DNA of 64,000 nt from positions 124,001-188,000 of the forward strand of contig CBFFRP010000149.1 in NCBI GenBank assembly GCA_965644295.1. The letters run 5' to 3'. How positions within the stretch are numbered: position 1 is the stretch's first letter; each line of letters begins with the position of its first letter. Shown here piece by piece: positions 1 to 11,682 of this stretch. A program made the translations under genes and the position numbers. This DNA is from Paraphysomonas bandaiensis (Eukaryota; Chrysophyceae). The notes beneath the pieces were generated by a model. That model did not search any database. It was not told where the DNA came from and saw only the letters and a list, made by a program, of their open reading frames with translations.

Positions 1-52
1 ACACTGATACATGCATTGATTTGGAATTCTGATCACACTGTTTTTACATCAG

Positions 53-1595
53 GTCAATAGTTTGAAGCAGGCCGAATCAACGAACTCTGACTGTAGCGTA
101 GGACTGATTGAGAGAAAACAGCGGGAGAAATCTGTTGGGTCATTTAATAGTCTGAAGTCCTCTTCTGCGTCTGATGTGAGTGTGTGTATTTCTGAATTGA
201 AAACGTATGACAAAGTATTGGTTGTATAGAAGAGCAGGAGTGTGTTAGGTCGTTGGTATCCTAGCCAAGAAGAGCGGGAGGCTTCACTGGAACAGATTAA
301 GAGCGCCCTACGTGATGGAGTCCAGGTACTCGTTTACCCCCACGAAGGAGGGTCGCCAGAATACGCCACCCTGTTTATTGAACGCACAAATCGGCGTATT
401 CTGTGGGAGAGAGAGTCTGGATCATTGGAAGGACTCTATATCAACGACCTCGCAGAAATACGGCCGCCAACTGAGAATGCGTACACTTTCGTGGTATGAA
501 CTGCAAACTTTAAATGCGCTTGTCTATTCGAAAATCTTATGGTGTCATGAATAGAAAATGCGTGTTCCTCGTAGATGTGAAGGGAAAAATTGTTTGTTTA
601 CTCTAATTGGAAGGTGAATACGCAACACTGAGATTACTTGGACCTGTTGGTGACGTAATTTCTAAAATTTTACAGTGAAAAGGCTGTTTCTCTTGGGGCG
701 AATTCTGCTGATCAATGTAAATTTCTTGTTCGCGGACTGAAACTCATTGCCGAATGTGCCATTCCCTCTAATATAAAACATATACGTGGAAAAGAGCAAT
801 GGACATTGGTGAGTTCAATACATGCACAACTACTCTGAGATACCATTGACTGGTATACAGGGACGGTTTATGATAATAAGAGGGGGACGCCTAACTAATG
901 CGGATCTAGTGGGACTCGAAGAGTTCAAGGCTACTCTTAAGAGAGGAATAGACGTCATGGTTATTTCTAAAGGGGGAGGTAGGGATTTGTGCTTTGATGC
1001 CAGCTAACTATTTGAGTCGTCGTTTTTTTTGTATTTGCTGTTGGTAAAATAGTATTCTAATCTACCCAACATACGTCAGGTCGTCGGGATCCGAAAGTGC
1101 TATGGTTAGATTCGTCTGAGTCGCGTATTATGACAGCAACGTAAGTGTGTTCTATTTCACTGTCTGGTGTGTCTCTTCCTAACTATTCTCAGACATAAGT
1201 ACGATAAGGCGGACGGTCTATCATTTTTCAGTGGTCTTGCGGTGCGTTGTCAATGATTGTGTAAATAATAACTCATGGGGTTATAGAAATTATTGGGGTC
1301 CAATGACAAAGGGATAAACATGGATGATATATCAGGTAAGTACTTGGTCTTGATTTGTATTTCGCTTTTTGACTCCTGGTTGGTTCTCATAGAAATTCGT
1401 CCGGGCTTTCAAGCATACATGTTTTCCATTCAAGAACCTCCACCTCACCCAAAGGAGGAATCATTAGCAGTATCCATTATTGGTAGTGAATGCACTATAT
1501 CGATGCTCATGGCATCACCTCAGGTGCGAGACCTTTTTGTATCGCATTTTCAAGGGCTGCTTAAAACTATTCGTCCTACTGTATCTGTGTACTGA
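53..1595 (+). CDS. PH-like domain protein, 3' part (5' end outside window)
   Basis: Hand-spliced from eight exons: 53-175, 230-493, 683-808, 861-978, 1080-1140, 1193-1241, 1287-1335, 1393-1595. All joins keep frame and use GT-AG introns. The product has two tandem modules of the same kind. Each has a beta-rich start (GVQVLVYPHEGG; GIDVMVISKGGG), a central strand (RRILWERES; KVLWLDSSESR), a conserved I-x-D/S-EIRP turn, and in the first module a closing helix reading FLVRGLKLIAE. That order matches the PLC-type/plant PH fold, in which the last helix follows a short Ser/Thr-rich strand. I infer a lipid- or protein-binding adaptor; no catalytic motif is visible. The acceptors at 683 and 1287 are the least certain joins. 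The gene begins upstream of the window. Confidence 0.6.
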
Positions 1596-1744
1596 ATAAT
1601 GGTTCTTGTCAATGAGATGTGATATTCAATAGTTTATTTACGGCAGTTTTGTTAGACTTCCTCCACCTATGTATTGTGTAAATATGTGTCGAATTATTTC
1701 TTGAAAGCAGTGTCCAACATATAGCTTGTTGAAATTATAGTTAG

Positions 1745-1974
1745 CATCGGTGGGACGAATTCGGTACCTATAGGTCGCTCTACCTACCTATAGGTCCACC
1801 GCAAGTACCTAATAGGTACCTGCCTAATAGGTCCCACCTATAGTCATGCCTAATGACCCTACCTACAGGTAGGTGCCTAGCTGTCACCACCTATAGGTAT
1901 ACCTAGCTACCCTGCCTATAGGTGATAAGAGTTAGGTACCTACCTATAGGTACTCAGCGGGAGTCCCACCGATG
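1745..1974. repeat. MITE-like palindromic element with 12-bp inverted ends
   Basis: The ends CATCGGTGGGAC (1745-1756) and GTCCCACCGATG (1963-1974) are perfect inverted repeats. The interior consists almost only of variants of the self-complementary motif ACCTATAGGT, so the whole 230 bp can fold on itself. There is no coding capacity, and no clear target duplication was seen. A miniature inverted-repeat transposable element is the simplest reading. Confidence 0.5.
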
Positions 1975-2185
1975 TAAGAATCGAGTTTTAGAGTGCACCA
2001 AATATTGTTCTTCTACATGAAAACTCATATCGCACACAAAATATTTAACCCCTAAAATCTTGGTACAAATGTACATTAGTAGTGACTACATGTTATAGCA
2101 ATTTAGAAGAGCTCACAGCAATGAATACAAATTGAACTGCTTTGAAGTCTTTATTATTTACAGAGTATAAATTCTCAATCCTTAG

Positions 2186-3271
2186 CTACTTGTTCAAGCG
2201 TAAGCACGATGTGATCTGATTCTTTCCCTTCTGAGATGGCGGTGTACCACTTCTTGAGTTACATTGTATAGAGTAGTTCAAAGATACAATGTAATGAAAC
2301 CAATAAGATGGTATATACAACACCTCTCCTGTACGTACAATTGTATCTATCGCCTGCGCTTGATCAAACCCACTTGCCCGTGCCTGTCGTATATCACTCC
2401 AATCTATGATGGAATGTCGAAACGATGGATGAGAGGGGTCTGATATTATTCCCAGGAATCGACAACTCTCCGGCGGAGAGAGTACATAACGTTTAGCACC
2501 TTTCAACATCGCTACCATATTTCTTCCTGAATCGTAGTGGGACTCAGCAATTATTCCCCGCATACCGAACCTACATTGGATCCCCTTATTCGCAGCTACA
2601 TTTGTTATAAAAAAATTCGACGTCTTCGTAGTAAAGAATCCTAAATCTCGCCCCACAAAGGTAGATTTTCTCTTGTTAATTCCAGCAGGATTATTCTTTC
2701 GAAAGTAAAAGTGATCTGTGTTGGATTCAGGCTTGTCTATATCTGCTTTCCTCGCAATATGTAACCACTGAGCAAATGTCATGTCCGATCGACCAGTGGG
2801 ACGTTTGGAAGGATCCATGCTTCTCTTCTCTTTGCTGTGGCGGTAATACATGAAATGATTAGACTTTGAAGTAATGGTGTTAATGTCCTTATCCCCACTC
2901 AGCATATCTAGCAAATACGAATCGCTCCATTTCGCCACCACATCATCTACATCCGGAACATCGTATACTTTAAAAGGAACTTCAGCATCTCTAAACCGAG
3001 TAGCAATTAATCTTTCTATGGGATCACTATAATTAAACGACTGTATTGTCTCTTTATAGTTCTCTGGAATATCGGGTATATCGGGATTCCAGTCGGATAA
3101 TACAGTTAATAAACTCTTAAAGGGTGGATAGTCTACAGCAGGAGAGTGTAGTAAAGGGGGTAAATTTGATTGTTGTAATTGACGGGATGATGTGATGTAA
3201 CTTCTATTAACAGCTGCTGAGGTCGTGTAATGCAATACCAGCCATATGATTGTATTAGTGAGAGTATTCAT
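2186..3271 (-). CDS. Cupin_8/JmjC-like Fe(II)/2-oxoglutarate oxygenase, secretory
   Basis: Single-exon gene of 361 aa. Residues 1-20 form a hydrophobic signal-like segment ending in TSAAV, so the protein probably enters the secretory pathway. The cupin core lies at about 205-340. It contains an HxD iron motif (H245, D247 in ESHYDSGRNM), a following strand MLKGAKRYVLSPPE typical of Cupin_8, and the second histidine H326 in LYIPSYWFHYIVSLNYS. Family members (FIH/HSPBAP1-like) use iron, oxygen and 2-oxoglutarate to hydroxylate proteins or other substrates; the substrate here is unknown. No ER-retention signal is seen at the C-terminus. It is divergent from the RING-CH gene across about 570 bp that hold a dispersed repeat. 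Confidence 0.8.
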   Translation of the reverse strand: MNTLTNTIIWLVLHYTTSAAVNRSYITSSRQLQQSNLPPLLHSPAVDYPPFKSLLTVLSDWNPDIPDIPENYKETIQSFNYSDPIERLIATRFRDAEVPFKVYDVPDVDDVVAKWSDSYLLDMLSGDKDINTITSKSNHFMYYRHSKEKRSMDPSKRPTGRSDMTFAQWLHIARKADIDKPESNTDHFYFRKNNPAGINKRKSTFVGRDLGFFTTKTSNFFITNVAANKGIQCRFGMRGIIAESHYDSGRNMVAMLKGAKRYVLSPPESCRFLGIISDPSHPSFRHSIIDWSDIRQARASGFDQAQAIDTIVRTGEVLYIPSYWFHYIVSLNYSIQCNSRSGTPPSQKGKNQITSCLRLNK

Positions 3272-3525
3272 ATATTTCGTTGCATATACGATAACTGAAA
3301 GATGTTAAGTAGCGGCTAAAGCATATTATTATCGTCTCTGTATAGCGATAACTTTAATAAGATCCACTTATATGTATATGATTCAACTGGCTGTCTATAG
3401 ACGTACCTCCCTATCACTACATATGTACCTCGTTACATATGTCCACACACTTACATAAGTACTCCTTTCATACGTACACCTACCAGCCTACAGCACTCTA
3501 TCCCTCTCCATATCGGACATATACT

Positions 3526-3648
3526 GCATCTTATTTTTCGGAAATAAATTGAAGTAAATATACTCTGTACTACTGCAATAAACTACGGCTGGTATACACA
3601 TAATTGTTGCCTCAATATACGAGGCATCTTGGAACAAAAATACACAAA
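3526..3648 (-). repeat. Dispersed repeat copy A (promoter-associated family)
   Basis: Read on the minus strand, this matches 32919-33052 and 35657-35784. Shared cores include TTTTTGTT, GATGCCTC, TATTGAG-CAACAATTAT, CCAGC-GTAGTT and a final TTCAAT-TATTTCCGAA. It occupies the 570-bp divergent promoter region between the Cupin_8 gene (start 3271) and the RING-CH gene (start 3844). No other feature was recognised in 3272-3843. Confidence 0.6.
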
Positions 3649-3843
3649 CGTCAAATATCTATCGAATGATCTGCATATAGAAAATCCCACACAGGAGAAG
3701 TAGAAGAAAGAAGCCCAACATAACTACTAGAATCAGTGTAGAGTATAATCCCCAGTACAGTATATATATACTCATATATTAGATCAGATTACGTATATCC
3801 ATTGGCCTATACAAGTCAGTGACCTTTACGAGTTGCATTCTAC

Positions 3844-5574
3844 ATGGCTGCCTTTGATGATAATGAAGAGAAGCTATGTAGATACTGTTTCGGGGATGAA
3901 ACAGATGGTCCTCTAATATCTCCCTGTCAGTGCTCAGGAGGACAGAAGTATGTACATTTAGACTGTCTCAGACGTTGGCAAAGGATGGTAATCGTCAATC
4001 AACCAACTCATCCAGCGTATTATGAGGATGATGTGCGACATCATAAGTGTAATGTATGTTTAAGTGACTATACTTGTCCTCCTCCCACTCGTGGGGAGCT
4101 CATGGAAACCTTTACGGGTTAGAGTTTGCTATATATACATTTGTGTTGGGGATAATTTTATTGTAGGTCCTGAAATTGCGGCATCTCTATTCGAGGGAAG
4201 AATTATTGCATCACGAGATATCTTCTCAGAGAGTCTCGAGCGGCAGGTGGCCGATTTCCCACCATATTTGCGACTGATAAGTAGTTACGAGCACTGGATA
4301 CGAGGAGTATATCTAATTACCTCAGTTGAGAGCGATGATGAGGAGAAGGTCATTCCTATCACTGAACCAGAGTCCCTCGACGGCTTGATGTCGAGGCTTG
4401 ACGATAATTTAGAGATGACGTTCCATGGACAGCACCTGCGATTGGTTCGAGGTGGTTCTTTGGCATCTGTGAGGGAAGACGAGGACCTACGAGCTGCGTT
4501 ACAGTCTCTACAGCTTCCTGCACGCATCGTTTTGCGGTCAACGGCGCCTATCACGTGCGCAGATGATCACATAACAGCAGTTAACATTGCTCGCACCGTC
4601 GATAGACCAGTGAGGCCCGGAATGTATCATCAAGTTTATGAAGAGGTGCGACAAAGATACCGAAGTTTATCCAGAGTAGAAGTTGTACACTACATAGGTA
4701 TGCAATTGTAGAGTTTCCGTATCGAAGATGAGTTGGAGCAATTTGTTATTTTGCTGATTGAAGTGTGTCTGTGTAAAATTGATCATTTGCTGTGTTTTGA
4801 AAGGTGGGCCTGTTGATGCAAATGAGGTGACTACTTGTATCGTTTTGGGTGGTGCTCGTCGTGGATGGACGGTGGTCAAGGACCTTAAAGATGCACTTAC
4901 CCTTGCTGTTTCCCGCGGGTATAAGAGGCACGATGGCCAAGGGGAAGTATGCTCCGGCCAAACAGTCCGCGTTACTGGCCTAGTTGCTCGGGCGGACTTG
5001 AACGGGCGCATTGGTATGGCGCTTCGTTTCCTTCCCGAAGCGGGGCGATGGGAAGTGCAATTGTGTACTGGAGAGGGAATCCGTGTGAAACCTTCTAACC
5101 TAGAAGGACAAGGAGGGGGGCACGGTAAAGTTATGGTTTTCTGGGGAGATGCGAGGTGGTCGAGAGCTCAGCTACTGGTATGTATGTCTTCAAATTGTTA
5201 TGTGGTAGTTTTGCATTATATGATATATCTATATGAGTATCAAACACTGGCGTATATTGTAAATGCAATCACAGGGTGAGATTGCTAGAGGCCACTGGGG
5301 TCTGTGTCGAGCCACGGTAGGGGAATTTGTTGCACCTCCGAGTGAAGTATGGACAGGAACTCTTATTCCAGGAAGACTAGCATTTGCTCCCGTAAGTGCT
5401 ATGACAGATGAGCTTCTCAACAACGCAGTGGCAGAGGGAGGCTCTCAGAGACAAGAGATGGAAATGGCTATGGATGAAGCACGAAGAGCCGCACAAACTG
5501 CAGCTGGAGATGGAGAGCATGAAGAAAACGACGACGAAGGCGAGCAGGTACCTACTGAGGACAGTGCAGAGTGA
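3844..5574 (+). CDS. RING-CH finger fused to a split YqgE/AlgH (UPF0301) domain
   Basis: Four exons (3844-4117, 4167-4697, 4804-5177, 5275-5574) give about 492 aa. Residues 12-72 form a RING-CH (RINGv) C4HC3 finger: C12, C15, C28, C30, H38, C41, C69, C72. That finger is the E2-recruiting module of MARCH-type ubiquitin ligases. From about residue 93 the protein resembles YqgE/AlgH: GRIIASRDIFSESLERQ, then HWIRGVYLITSV (family: EH..GA.G.iiN), then YIGGPVD (family: lGGPV), and near the end VFWGDARWSRAQLLGEIARG (family: GYAGW..GQLe.Ei..g.W). Two inserts split the YqgE part: about 100 aa before GGPV, and a segment with GLVARADLNGR and VKPSNL like small LNGR modules of other protists. No transmembrane segment is visible, unlike most MARCH ligases. 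The tail is acidic. Confidence 0.75.
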
Positions 5575-6643
5575 TAAATAATTGCCTGTTCGTAATATCT
5601 TTCTCGTCGATGTATTGTTATGTAAGTATGATGTAGCCACTAGCTTAAATGTACAACAAAGCGATACGACCAAGAGTTGTTGTGTTGTTTTGAAGAATAG
5701 TTGAATTGAAATGGTAGTCCTGTTTGATACAGAAGTAATTATTAGTACGATGAATTTTGTCTCTGAACTACATGAGTTTAATCATGCAACGGGAAGTTCA
5801 CTTTGCATCTTTGCATTACACGTTAATCTCAACAATACTAAATCATGTGGTGTTCGAGTAGTACATCTGTTGCAATTTAGAGTATACTACCTGCAATGCA
5901 GAGTTAGACTATTGGAAATGTGTAAAAATGTAAAAACTACTTGAATGCGGTACATGTAAGGGAACAACACTAGCTCGGCCGCTAACTATGTCCAACTGAT
6001 AAAGATATTGACTGGGTTTTTTCCTTATGTTTTACAGCACACTAAATAAAGTACTTGCGGCCTTTACTTTTATAATTTTCCCATTGCCTTAGTGTATTTT
6101 CTATATAAAATTATCTGTAACCTCTTTAGCTCCATTAACATATGCCACGTACACACGTACACCATGCTTTCATACATGCTGACATCCTGATAAGATTTTA
6201 TAACGGGTTGTAAAACGAGTTTCATTGAAACGACAAAATCTCATTTAAACGTCGTTAGCCATAAATCTACTCTTTACTATAAATAATAACTGCTATTAGC
6301 TATTAGTGTCCCTAAAGTCGGTATCGATTTGATTTCGATTCCGAAGCTAAATTGTTATGTGGATGAGTTGTCAGCAATTATTAATTGAGGTACGTTATAG
6401 TTGCAGTATCCTGATGTGAAATATTTTGGTTTTGACGAGATGAATACCATAAACACCTAACCAATCTTGACGAAATAGTTGTACCAAAATTGGCTTGACG
6501 AGATAATTCAACTGTTTAACTGGGTTGAATAATACAACTCAATTTGTTTCAAAGTTGTACAATGAGTCCAATTACGATTACCATATATAATCCTGCTACA
6601 TCAGCCCATACATGACAATCACTATGACACAGAACGACGCCTA
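5575..6643. other. Intergenic region without recognised gene
   Basis: AT-rich stretch between the 3' end of the RING-CH gene and the 3' end of TSR3 (convergent). A 77-codon open frame at 5711-5944 has no recognisable domain and low-complexity hydrophobic content. The only structured item is a diverged Mutator-type end at 6431-6535. Confidence 0.5.
6431..6535. repeat. Diverged Mutator-like element end
   Basis: The ordered pieces TTGACGA, ACCAAAATTGGC, TTGACGAGATAATTCAAC and GGGTTGAATAATA align one for one with the right end of the 42-53 kb element (TTGACTA, ACCAAAAATAGC, TGACTAGGTAATTCAACC, AGGTTGAATAATA). This looks like an old end of the same transposon family. No partner end was found nearby. 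Confidence 0.45.
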
Positions 6644-7506
6644 TTAACAATCATTTTCTCCACCGATGTTCTCTTCTTCACCACCACTTTCATAATATCC
6701 ATCGGAATCTGAGTCCATGGGTGGCAGATCCATATCCCCCATATAGCTATCATCTATCATACAACCCTCGCGATGGCGGTCCCGTCGCTGTTCTTTCTCC
6801 TTCTGGTGTGCAGCAGCACTATCCATATAACCTTGTTGAATTCTTTGTACATCAGTCGACGATTCGCAAGACGCATATGCCTCGAGAGCTTCAACATTAA
6901 GGGCAAGGAACTCTTCTCCGTAACCAAAAGGCTCCATCATCATAGCAGCTTCTTCTCGGAAACCAGTGATATACAAACAAGCGCACATCGCTTCTGCTGT
7001 GTTAAGCTTATGAGGGCGACCATAATTAACTGAGTTAGCAGCCACAAGTAGTGGAAGCAGCCGCTGATTTCGACCTTTTCCCATACTATCGAAAGGTATC
7101 TCATCAAGACGATTCCACGAACAATTAATACCAGCAACACCAAAGTTTTGAACAATATCTCTGTCTGCTGGACTGACATATTCTTTGGCCTCAGATGATA
7201 GAACAACCCCTTGAAATGTTTGTCCAACACGCAACAGCTTTGCATATCCGAGACGTCTCAGTTTACTTCCACTATCTCTGAAGAGAAACTCATTAGATGG
7301 TATAATGAAACAGTATGATGTTACCTCTTCGGGTCGTTTTGACCAAACTCCCACATGTAGAGCCCTAAAGGAAACGACTGCTTCATCTCTCCCTCATTAT
7401 CACCACCAGTGCCTTCATTATCCCGTGCAATGTCACGGTCGGTTCGGACAACTATCCTGTCTGCTGAAGAGTACTTTCCACCTTTACCTTTTTTTGATTT
7501 TCCCAT
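6644..7506 (-). CDS. TSR3: TSR3, 18S rRNA aminocarboxypropyltransferase
   Basis: Two exons, complement 7325-7506 and 6644-7277, joined across a 47-nt intron inside the arginine codon of QNDPKR; 271 aa. Family motifs follow in order: MWEFGQNDPKR, KLRRLGYAKLL-RVGQTFQGVVLS, VSPADRDIV, INCSWNRLDEIPF, RLLPLLVAANSVNYGRP, and LNTAEAMCACLYITGF. TSR3 transfers the aminocarboxypropyl group of S-adenosylmethionine to a hypermodified uridine of 18S rRNA late in small-subunit maturation in the cytoplasm. The N-terminus is Lys/Gly-rich (MGKSKKGKGGKYSS) and the C-terminus acidic, as in other members. The family cysteine in QCDPKRC is replaced by Asn and Asp here. The gene is divergent from the coiled-coil gene, with a long microsatellite between them. 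Confidence 0.93.
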
Positions 7507-7580
7507 TGCTTAAAAGTGTATAGCTATATGAAATCAACAGCAAACTTCTATAGCCAACCTCCACTGGCCTCCTCTACCAC

Positions 7581-7836
7581 CATACATACATACATACATA
7601 CATACATACATACATACATACATACATACATACATACATACATACATACATACATACATACATACATACATACATACATACATACATACATACATACATA
7701 CATACATACATACATACATACATACATACATACATACATACATACATACATACATACATACATACATACATACATACATACATACATACATACATACATA
7801 CATACATACATACATACATACATACATACATACATA
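7581..7836. repeat. (CATA)64 microsatellite
   Basis: There are 256 bp of uninterrupted CATA units, 64 copies with no visible imperfection. It fills over half of the 457-bp divergent promoter between TSR3 (start 7506) and the coiled-coil gene (start 7964). Open frames reported across it on both strands are repeat artefacts. Confidence 0.98.
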
Positions 7837-7963
7837 AGATTTTTTTAACGGGTTGTTATTGAGTTCAATTCAAACGCTGATGGTCTCTTCTATTCTTCTT
7901 ATCTCCATATGATTTCATGCCTTCTAATCACACCCACTCTATCATATAATTCCTTCAACCACT

Positions 7964-10879
7964 ATGGGTGATTACAGTCTCCCTGATTGGGATGATTTGA
8001 ATATAGAGTCGTTACATATCACTCATTCAGAGCCAACAGATATCCGAAGAGGTTCTACCTCTACTCCAATAGAATATAAATATAAAGATGATACAATAGG
8101 AAGAATGACTTCATCTCCACGTAAGGACATATCTCCAACCACTCATAATCAGACTCGTACGGATAGAGTTACACATACAACAGAGTATCGTGATATTATT
8201 ATGAACAAAGATATGGAGATATCTCATTGTATGAATTCTATTAAAAGCGCATCTGAAGCGATTGCTCTGATGAATGATGTTGTCTCTACTATTGAAAATT
8301 ATATCAATGATGAGGGTGGAATAGACAGTAAAGTAAGTCCATGATCATTGCAATTTTATTTAGTGATTTTTGTGTTTATTATCTTTTTAAAAGCACGTAC
8401 AAAAACTATTACATCCATTGCGGGGTATACGCAACGACAACACCTCGAGCCACGAATCTGTTCCTCGGGAGGCTGTCATTCTTTCTGCCCAACTAAAGCA
8501 GTTGTCGCATGATATCCGTAGTCTACTGGGCACCATGACTGATTGCATGATGGATAGAAGTCGGATATACCAAGATCAGCTGAGGCGGATGAGAGAAGTA
8601 TCAAACTTGGCTACTCGAAATGCCATACAGGTGATTTATTATTTGGATATGTAGGGATTACATGGCTTTTTTGAAGAATTTTTTCCCATGGGTGCATGCA
8701 TTAGTGCCAGATAAATATTGACTTTGCACAGGCAGAGAAAGCAGAGTTTAGCTCGACGGTGATCCAGCTGAAGACTCTGCATGTACAAGATATGGAACAA
8801 GCAGCAGCTGAGCGCGCCCGCATTCACGCTGAGGCTGAGGATCGCATCCAAGAAGTACTCAAGCAACTCGACGAGGTACAAGAGGAAAACGCTCGTTTAC
8901 GGGGCGCGGACGAGCGAGCTGCTGATGTGGAGGAGCAAATATCAGCAGCGATTCAGCGGGCACGCAGAGAGGAAGCTGCTTTACAAGATGAGCGAATGAA
9001 GGAGTTAAGGGAGCATTACGAACAGCATCTGAAAGATGCAGACCGTGATGCTGAAAGAAGACTTAAAGAGGCTGAGGAATCGTATAAGGTATGTAGATAT
9101 TAGAGTATTACTGCTCTGACACGACTTCAGGACAAGTTAGATATGCAGGCAAAACATCATGAGAAAATGTATGAGTTGATCGTATCGGAGCGAGAGCGCA
9201 AAGAAGAGGAGTGCGCTCAACTGCGGGCTACTATATCTGATCTAAAGGATGAGGTGTGTATTGGGAGTGATACCATGCCCAATAATAATATTGTCCGGGA
9301 TTCAGATATCTGTGGAAAAGGACAAACACCTACAGGAACTTGCAGACGAGAGACAAAAGCAGCAAGTTGAGAGAGACCAACTTAGTGCAGAGCATATTCA
9401 AGTGGTAGCAGCGGTGAAGGCCGAACTGACAGCTAAGATAAGACAGATGAAGGTACGAACAGTGTACGCAAAATAAGACCATTCTGACTAATGAATTCGT
9501 AGATCGAGGAGCGAAATCGTATAGAGGATGTGGAGGTGCGATATGCTCGTGAAAAGGAGCAGATAGAAGCTGCACATGCGGCGGAAAGCGATCGTATGGT
9601 AAATCAGCACCGGCGGGCTCTACAGCAACAGCGGGTGTGTTTTCCTCACGTATGCTAGATGAATCGTTGTTAATAGTATTTTGTCATAGGCTCAGCTGGA
9701 GGTAAGACTGGAAGAGGAGTTACAGTCAGCTAAACGTCGTCACGACAACGTGAGTTCAATTTATTTTTTGCATTCACTTATACTTCTGAAAGTGTCGTTT
9801 CACAGGAAACCAGACGGTTTACTTCTGAAATCGATAGACTCAGACGTGTCGTGGCAAGAAAAGGGATGGGTGATGACGGTGTTGAAGAAACCGATTTCGG
9901 CAGGAGCCAATTGCATAGAAGTACTGTTCAATCCCAATCTAACACCTGGAGAGATTTTAGCCGAACACTCCGACCCTCGGGATACACCAAGTCTTTCGGA
10001 GCTATCAATGAAATACGGTCGCCCGAAAGACGACCAGAATCAATTGCCCAGGAACCGAATTCAGCACACCGTGGGAGCCGTAGTGTCATGGGAGAGGAGT
10101 CCTTCGTTGGTACGACGAACGATGGTGATGACAAACAGACACAATCGACAGACAGAGACACTGTTGAGAGCTTGCTTCTTCCAAAAGGCAGTCCAGGGTC
10201 ACCAGTGGGGAAGTCTAAGTCATCTCTTAACTGGGGGGCCCTGAACGAGTCCATCGCCATGCAGGTAGTATATAACGTTAATATCGGTTCTGAAATCATT
10301 TGTTTTCTATTTAGGAGTCTGATTTTGTTAAGGAATCAGGGCGAGGCCAGGATCATTCGGTGAGACAAAGCGATGTTCGGCCTTCCGGCACAAGCTCACG
10401 TACCCCATCTCGATCCCGAGTGCTTGATGTTCGAAGCAGCGTGGATAGTCTTGGAGCTCCACCACCACCTCCTCCAGACGCTTTTGATGTGGATGTTGCC
10501 TGGGAAACGTCTAAGCAGCGCGACCATAACGTAGGATCTAATGCCGCGAAAGTTGGAAAGTACATGAAACAACTACAGAAGTACCTTGAGGTGTGGTTTC
10601 TCAGTATGGTCGATTTATATTTTTCACACTATATAGGGGGATATCGACACCGGTATGTCTGATACATTCTTCTCGTCCACAATGGATGAAGAAGGTGGTG
10701 ATTTGCCGGAGGATTTGATGCGTATTGCTGGAGAATTTACATTGAGGTATGTACGTGTTATCGTTTCCACAGAGTTTGTTTAATACTTTTATTGTAGAAA
10801 CGATATTGGTACTGATGGTAGCGATGAAAATAATTTTACTGACATGCTGGATGAAGTCGATAGTTTAGATGGTGAATAA
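7964..10879 (+). CDS. Large coiled-coil protein, 11 exons
   Basis: Exons 7964-8332, 8394-8630, 8732-9088, 9131-9253, 9306-9452, 9503-9634, 9690-9749, 9806-10264, 10315-10590, 10637-10746 and 10798-10879 join in frame to 783 aa ending in TAA. Residues about 1-120 are Ser/Thr-rich and polar. From about 200 to 510 the protein is almost pure charged heptad sequence (runs of E, R, K, Q, A such as AEAEDRIQEVLKQLDEVQEENARL split over exons), a long coiled coil. A Ser/Pro-rich region with a hexaproline tract (about 685-691) and an acidic C-terminus follow. The pattern fits a centrosomal, basal-body or cytoskeletal scaffold, but I recognise no named family. Most exon junctions are phase 0, so exon skipping would usually preserve frame. 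Confidence 0.8.
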
Positions 10880-11388
10880 TTAATGTTATTTGTTTTTCAG
10901 TGCTGGAGAATTATGAATATTAACCCACAATTTCTAGATTGATATATTTCTAGTGGTTCCTAGTTATTAATAATAGGAGTTTCGATGATATTAGAATTAA
11001 TGAGCTAATTTTTTCCAAAATATATAACTATTCTCATTTCGATTTCAGTACGTTCAAATTAAGTTATATGTGTCTAGTATCCTAATTGAGTTTATATTTT
11101 ATGATAACACCACTGCTTTGTCGAGATTTGAGATTATCTAGTGAAGATCTAGTATTTGTTGTTACAGTTTAATTCTATAATCTTATATATAATTTATAAT
11201 GAAGTCATGTTTTCTCTCGTTCTGTTGGAATACGTATGGTTCTCTAAGATAGTACTGTAGAATACGATAAATACAATGTGAAAAACAGTAATACGTAGTC
11301 AATAGGCAAAGGTGCTATATAGCTATAACTGTGAAACTGAAGTATTATATCATGACGATTCAAGATACGGAAGTTGAGCAGTGGTTGA
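10880..11388. other. Intergenic AT-rich region ending in an old LTR fragment
   Basis: No gene seen. From about 11290 to 11383, pieces such as GTGAAACTGAAGTATT and GATTCAAGATACGGAAGTT resemble the copia LTR (GAGAAACTGAAATAGT, CGTTCAAGATATGTTCAGT). This suggests the young element inserted into an older LTR of its family. The first copy of the GTTGA target duplication is at 11384-11388. Confidence 0.35.
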
Positions 11389-11682
11389 TATTAGAATATG
11401 GATCTTATTCTAGTATATTCAGTATGTCACTTCAAGACAATGTACGAGAATACAGTGAAATATAGTGATGTACAAATGCTGTGATGATATTGAGAAACTG
11501 AAATAGTGTGATCGTTCAAGATATGTTCAGTAACGAGAGGTTCGCATATGTAGGATATTATGCAGGGATTATAATGAGTTAGTGTTGGTTATCACAACTT
11601 CGTGTAAACGATATTAATAAATCTATCTAGTCTTACGACAAATTCTCTCTGTGATCTAGTGTAAAATGAGCGTTTCTCAATA
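11389..11682 (+). repeat. 5' LTR of the copia element
   Basis: This 294-bp LTR is identical to 16607-16900. It starts TATTAG and ends CTCAATA, so it lacks the usual TG...CA ends but has a short inverted TATT/AATA pair. It contains the gag start codon at 11666. Confidence 0.95.

Noticed and set aside
7516-7848. Long frames of alternating IHTY or MYVC
   Set aside because: Translation artefact of the CATA microsatellite.
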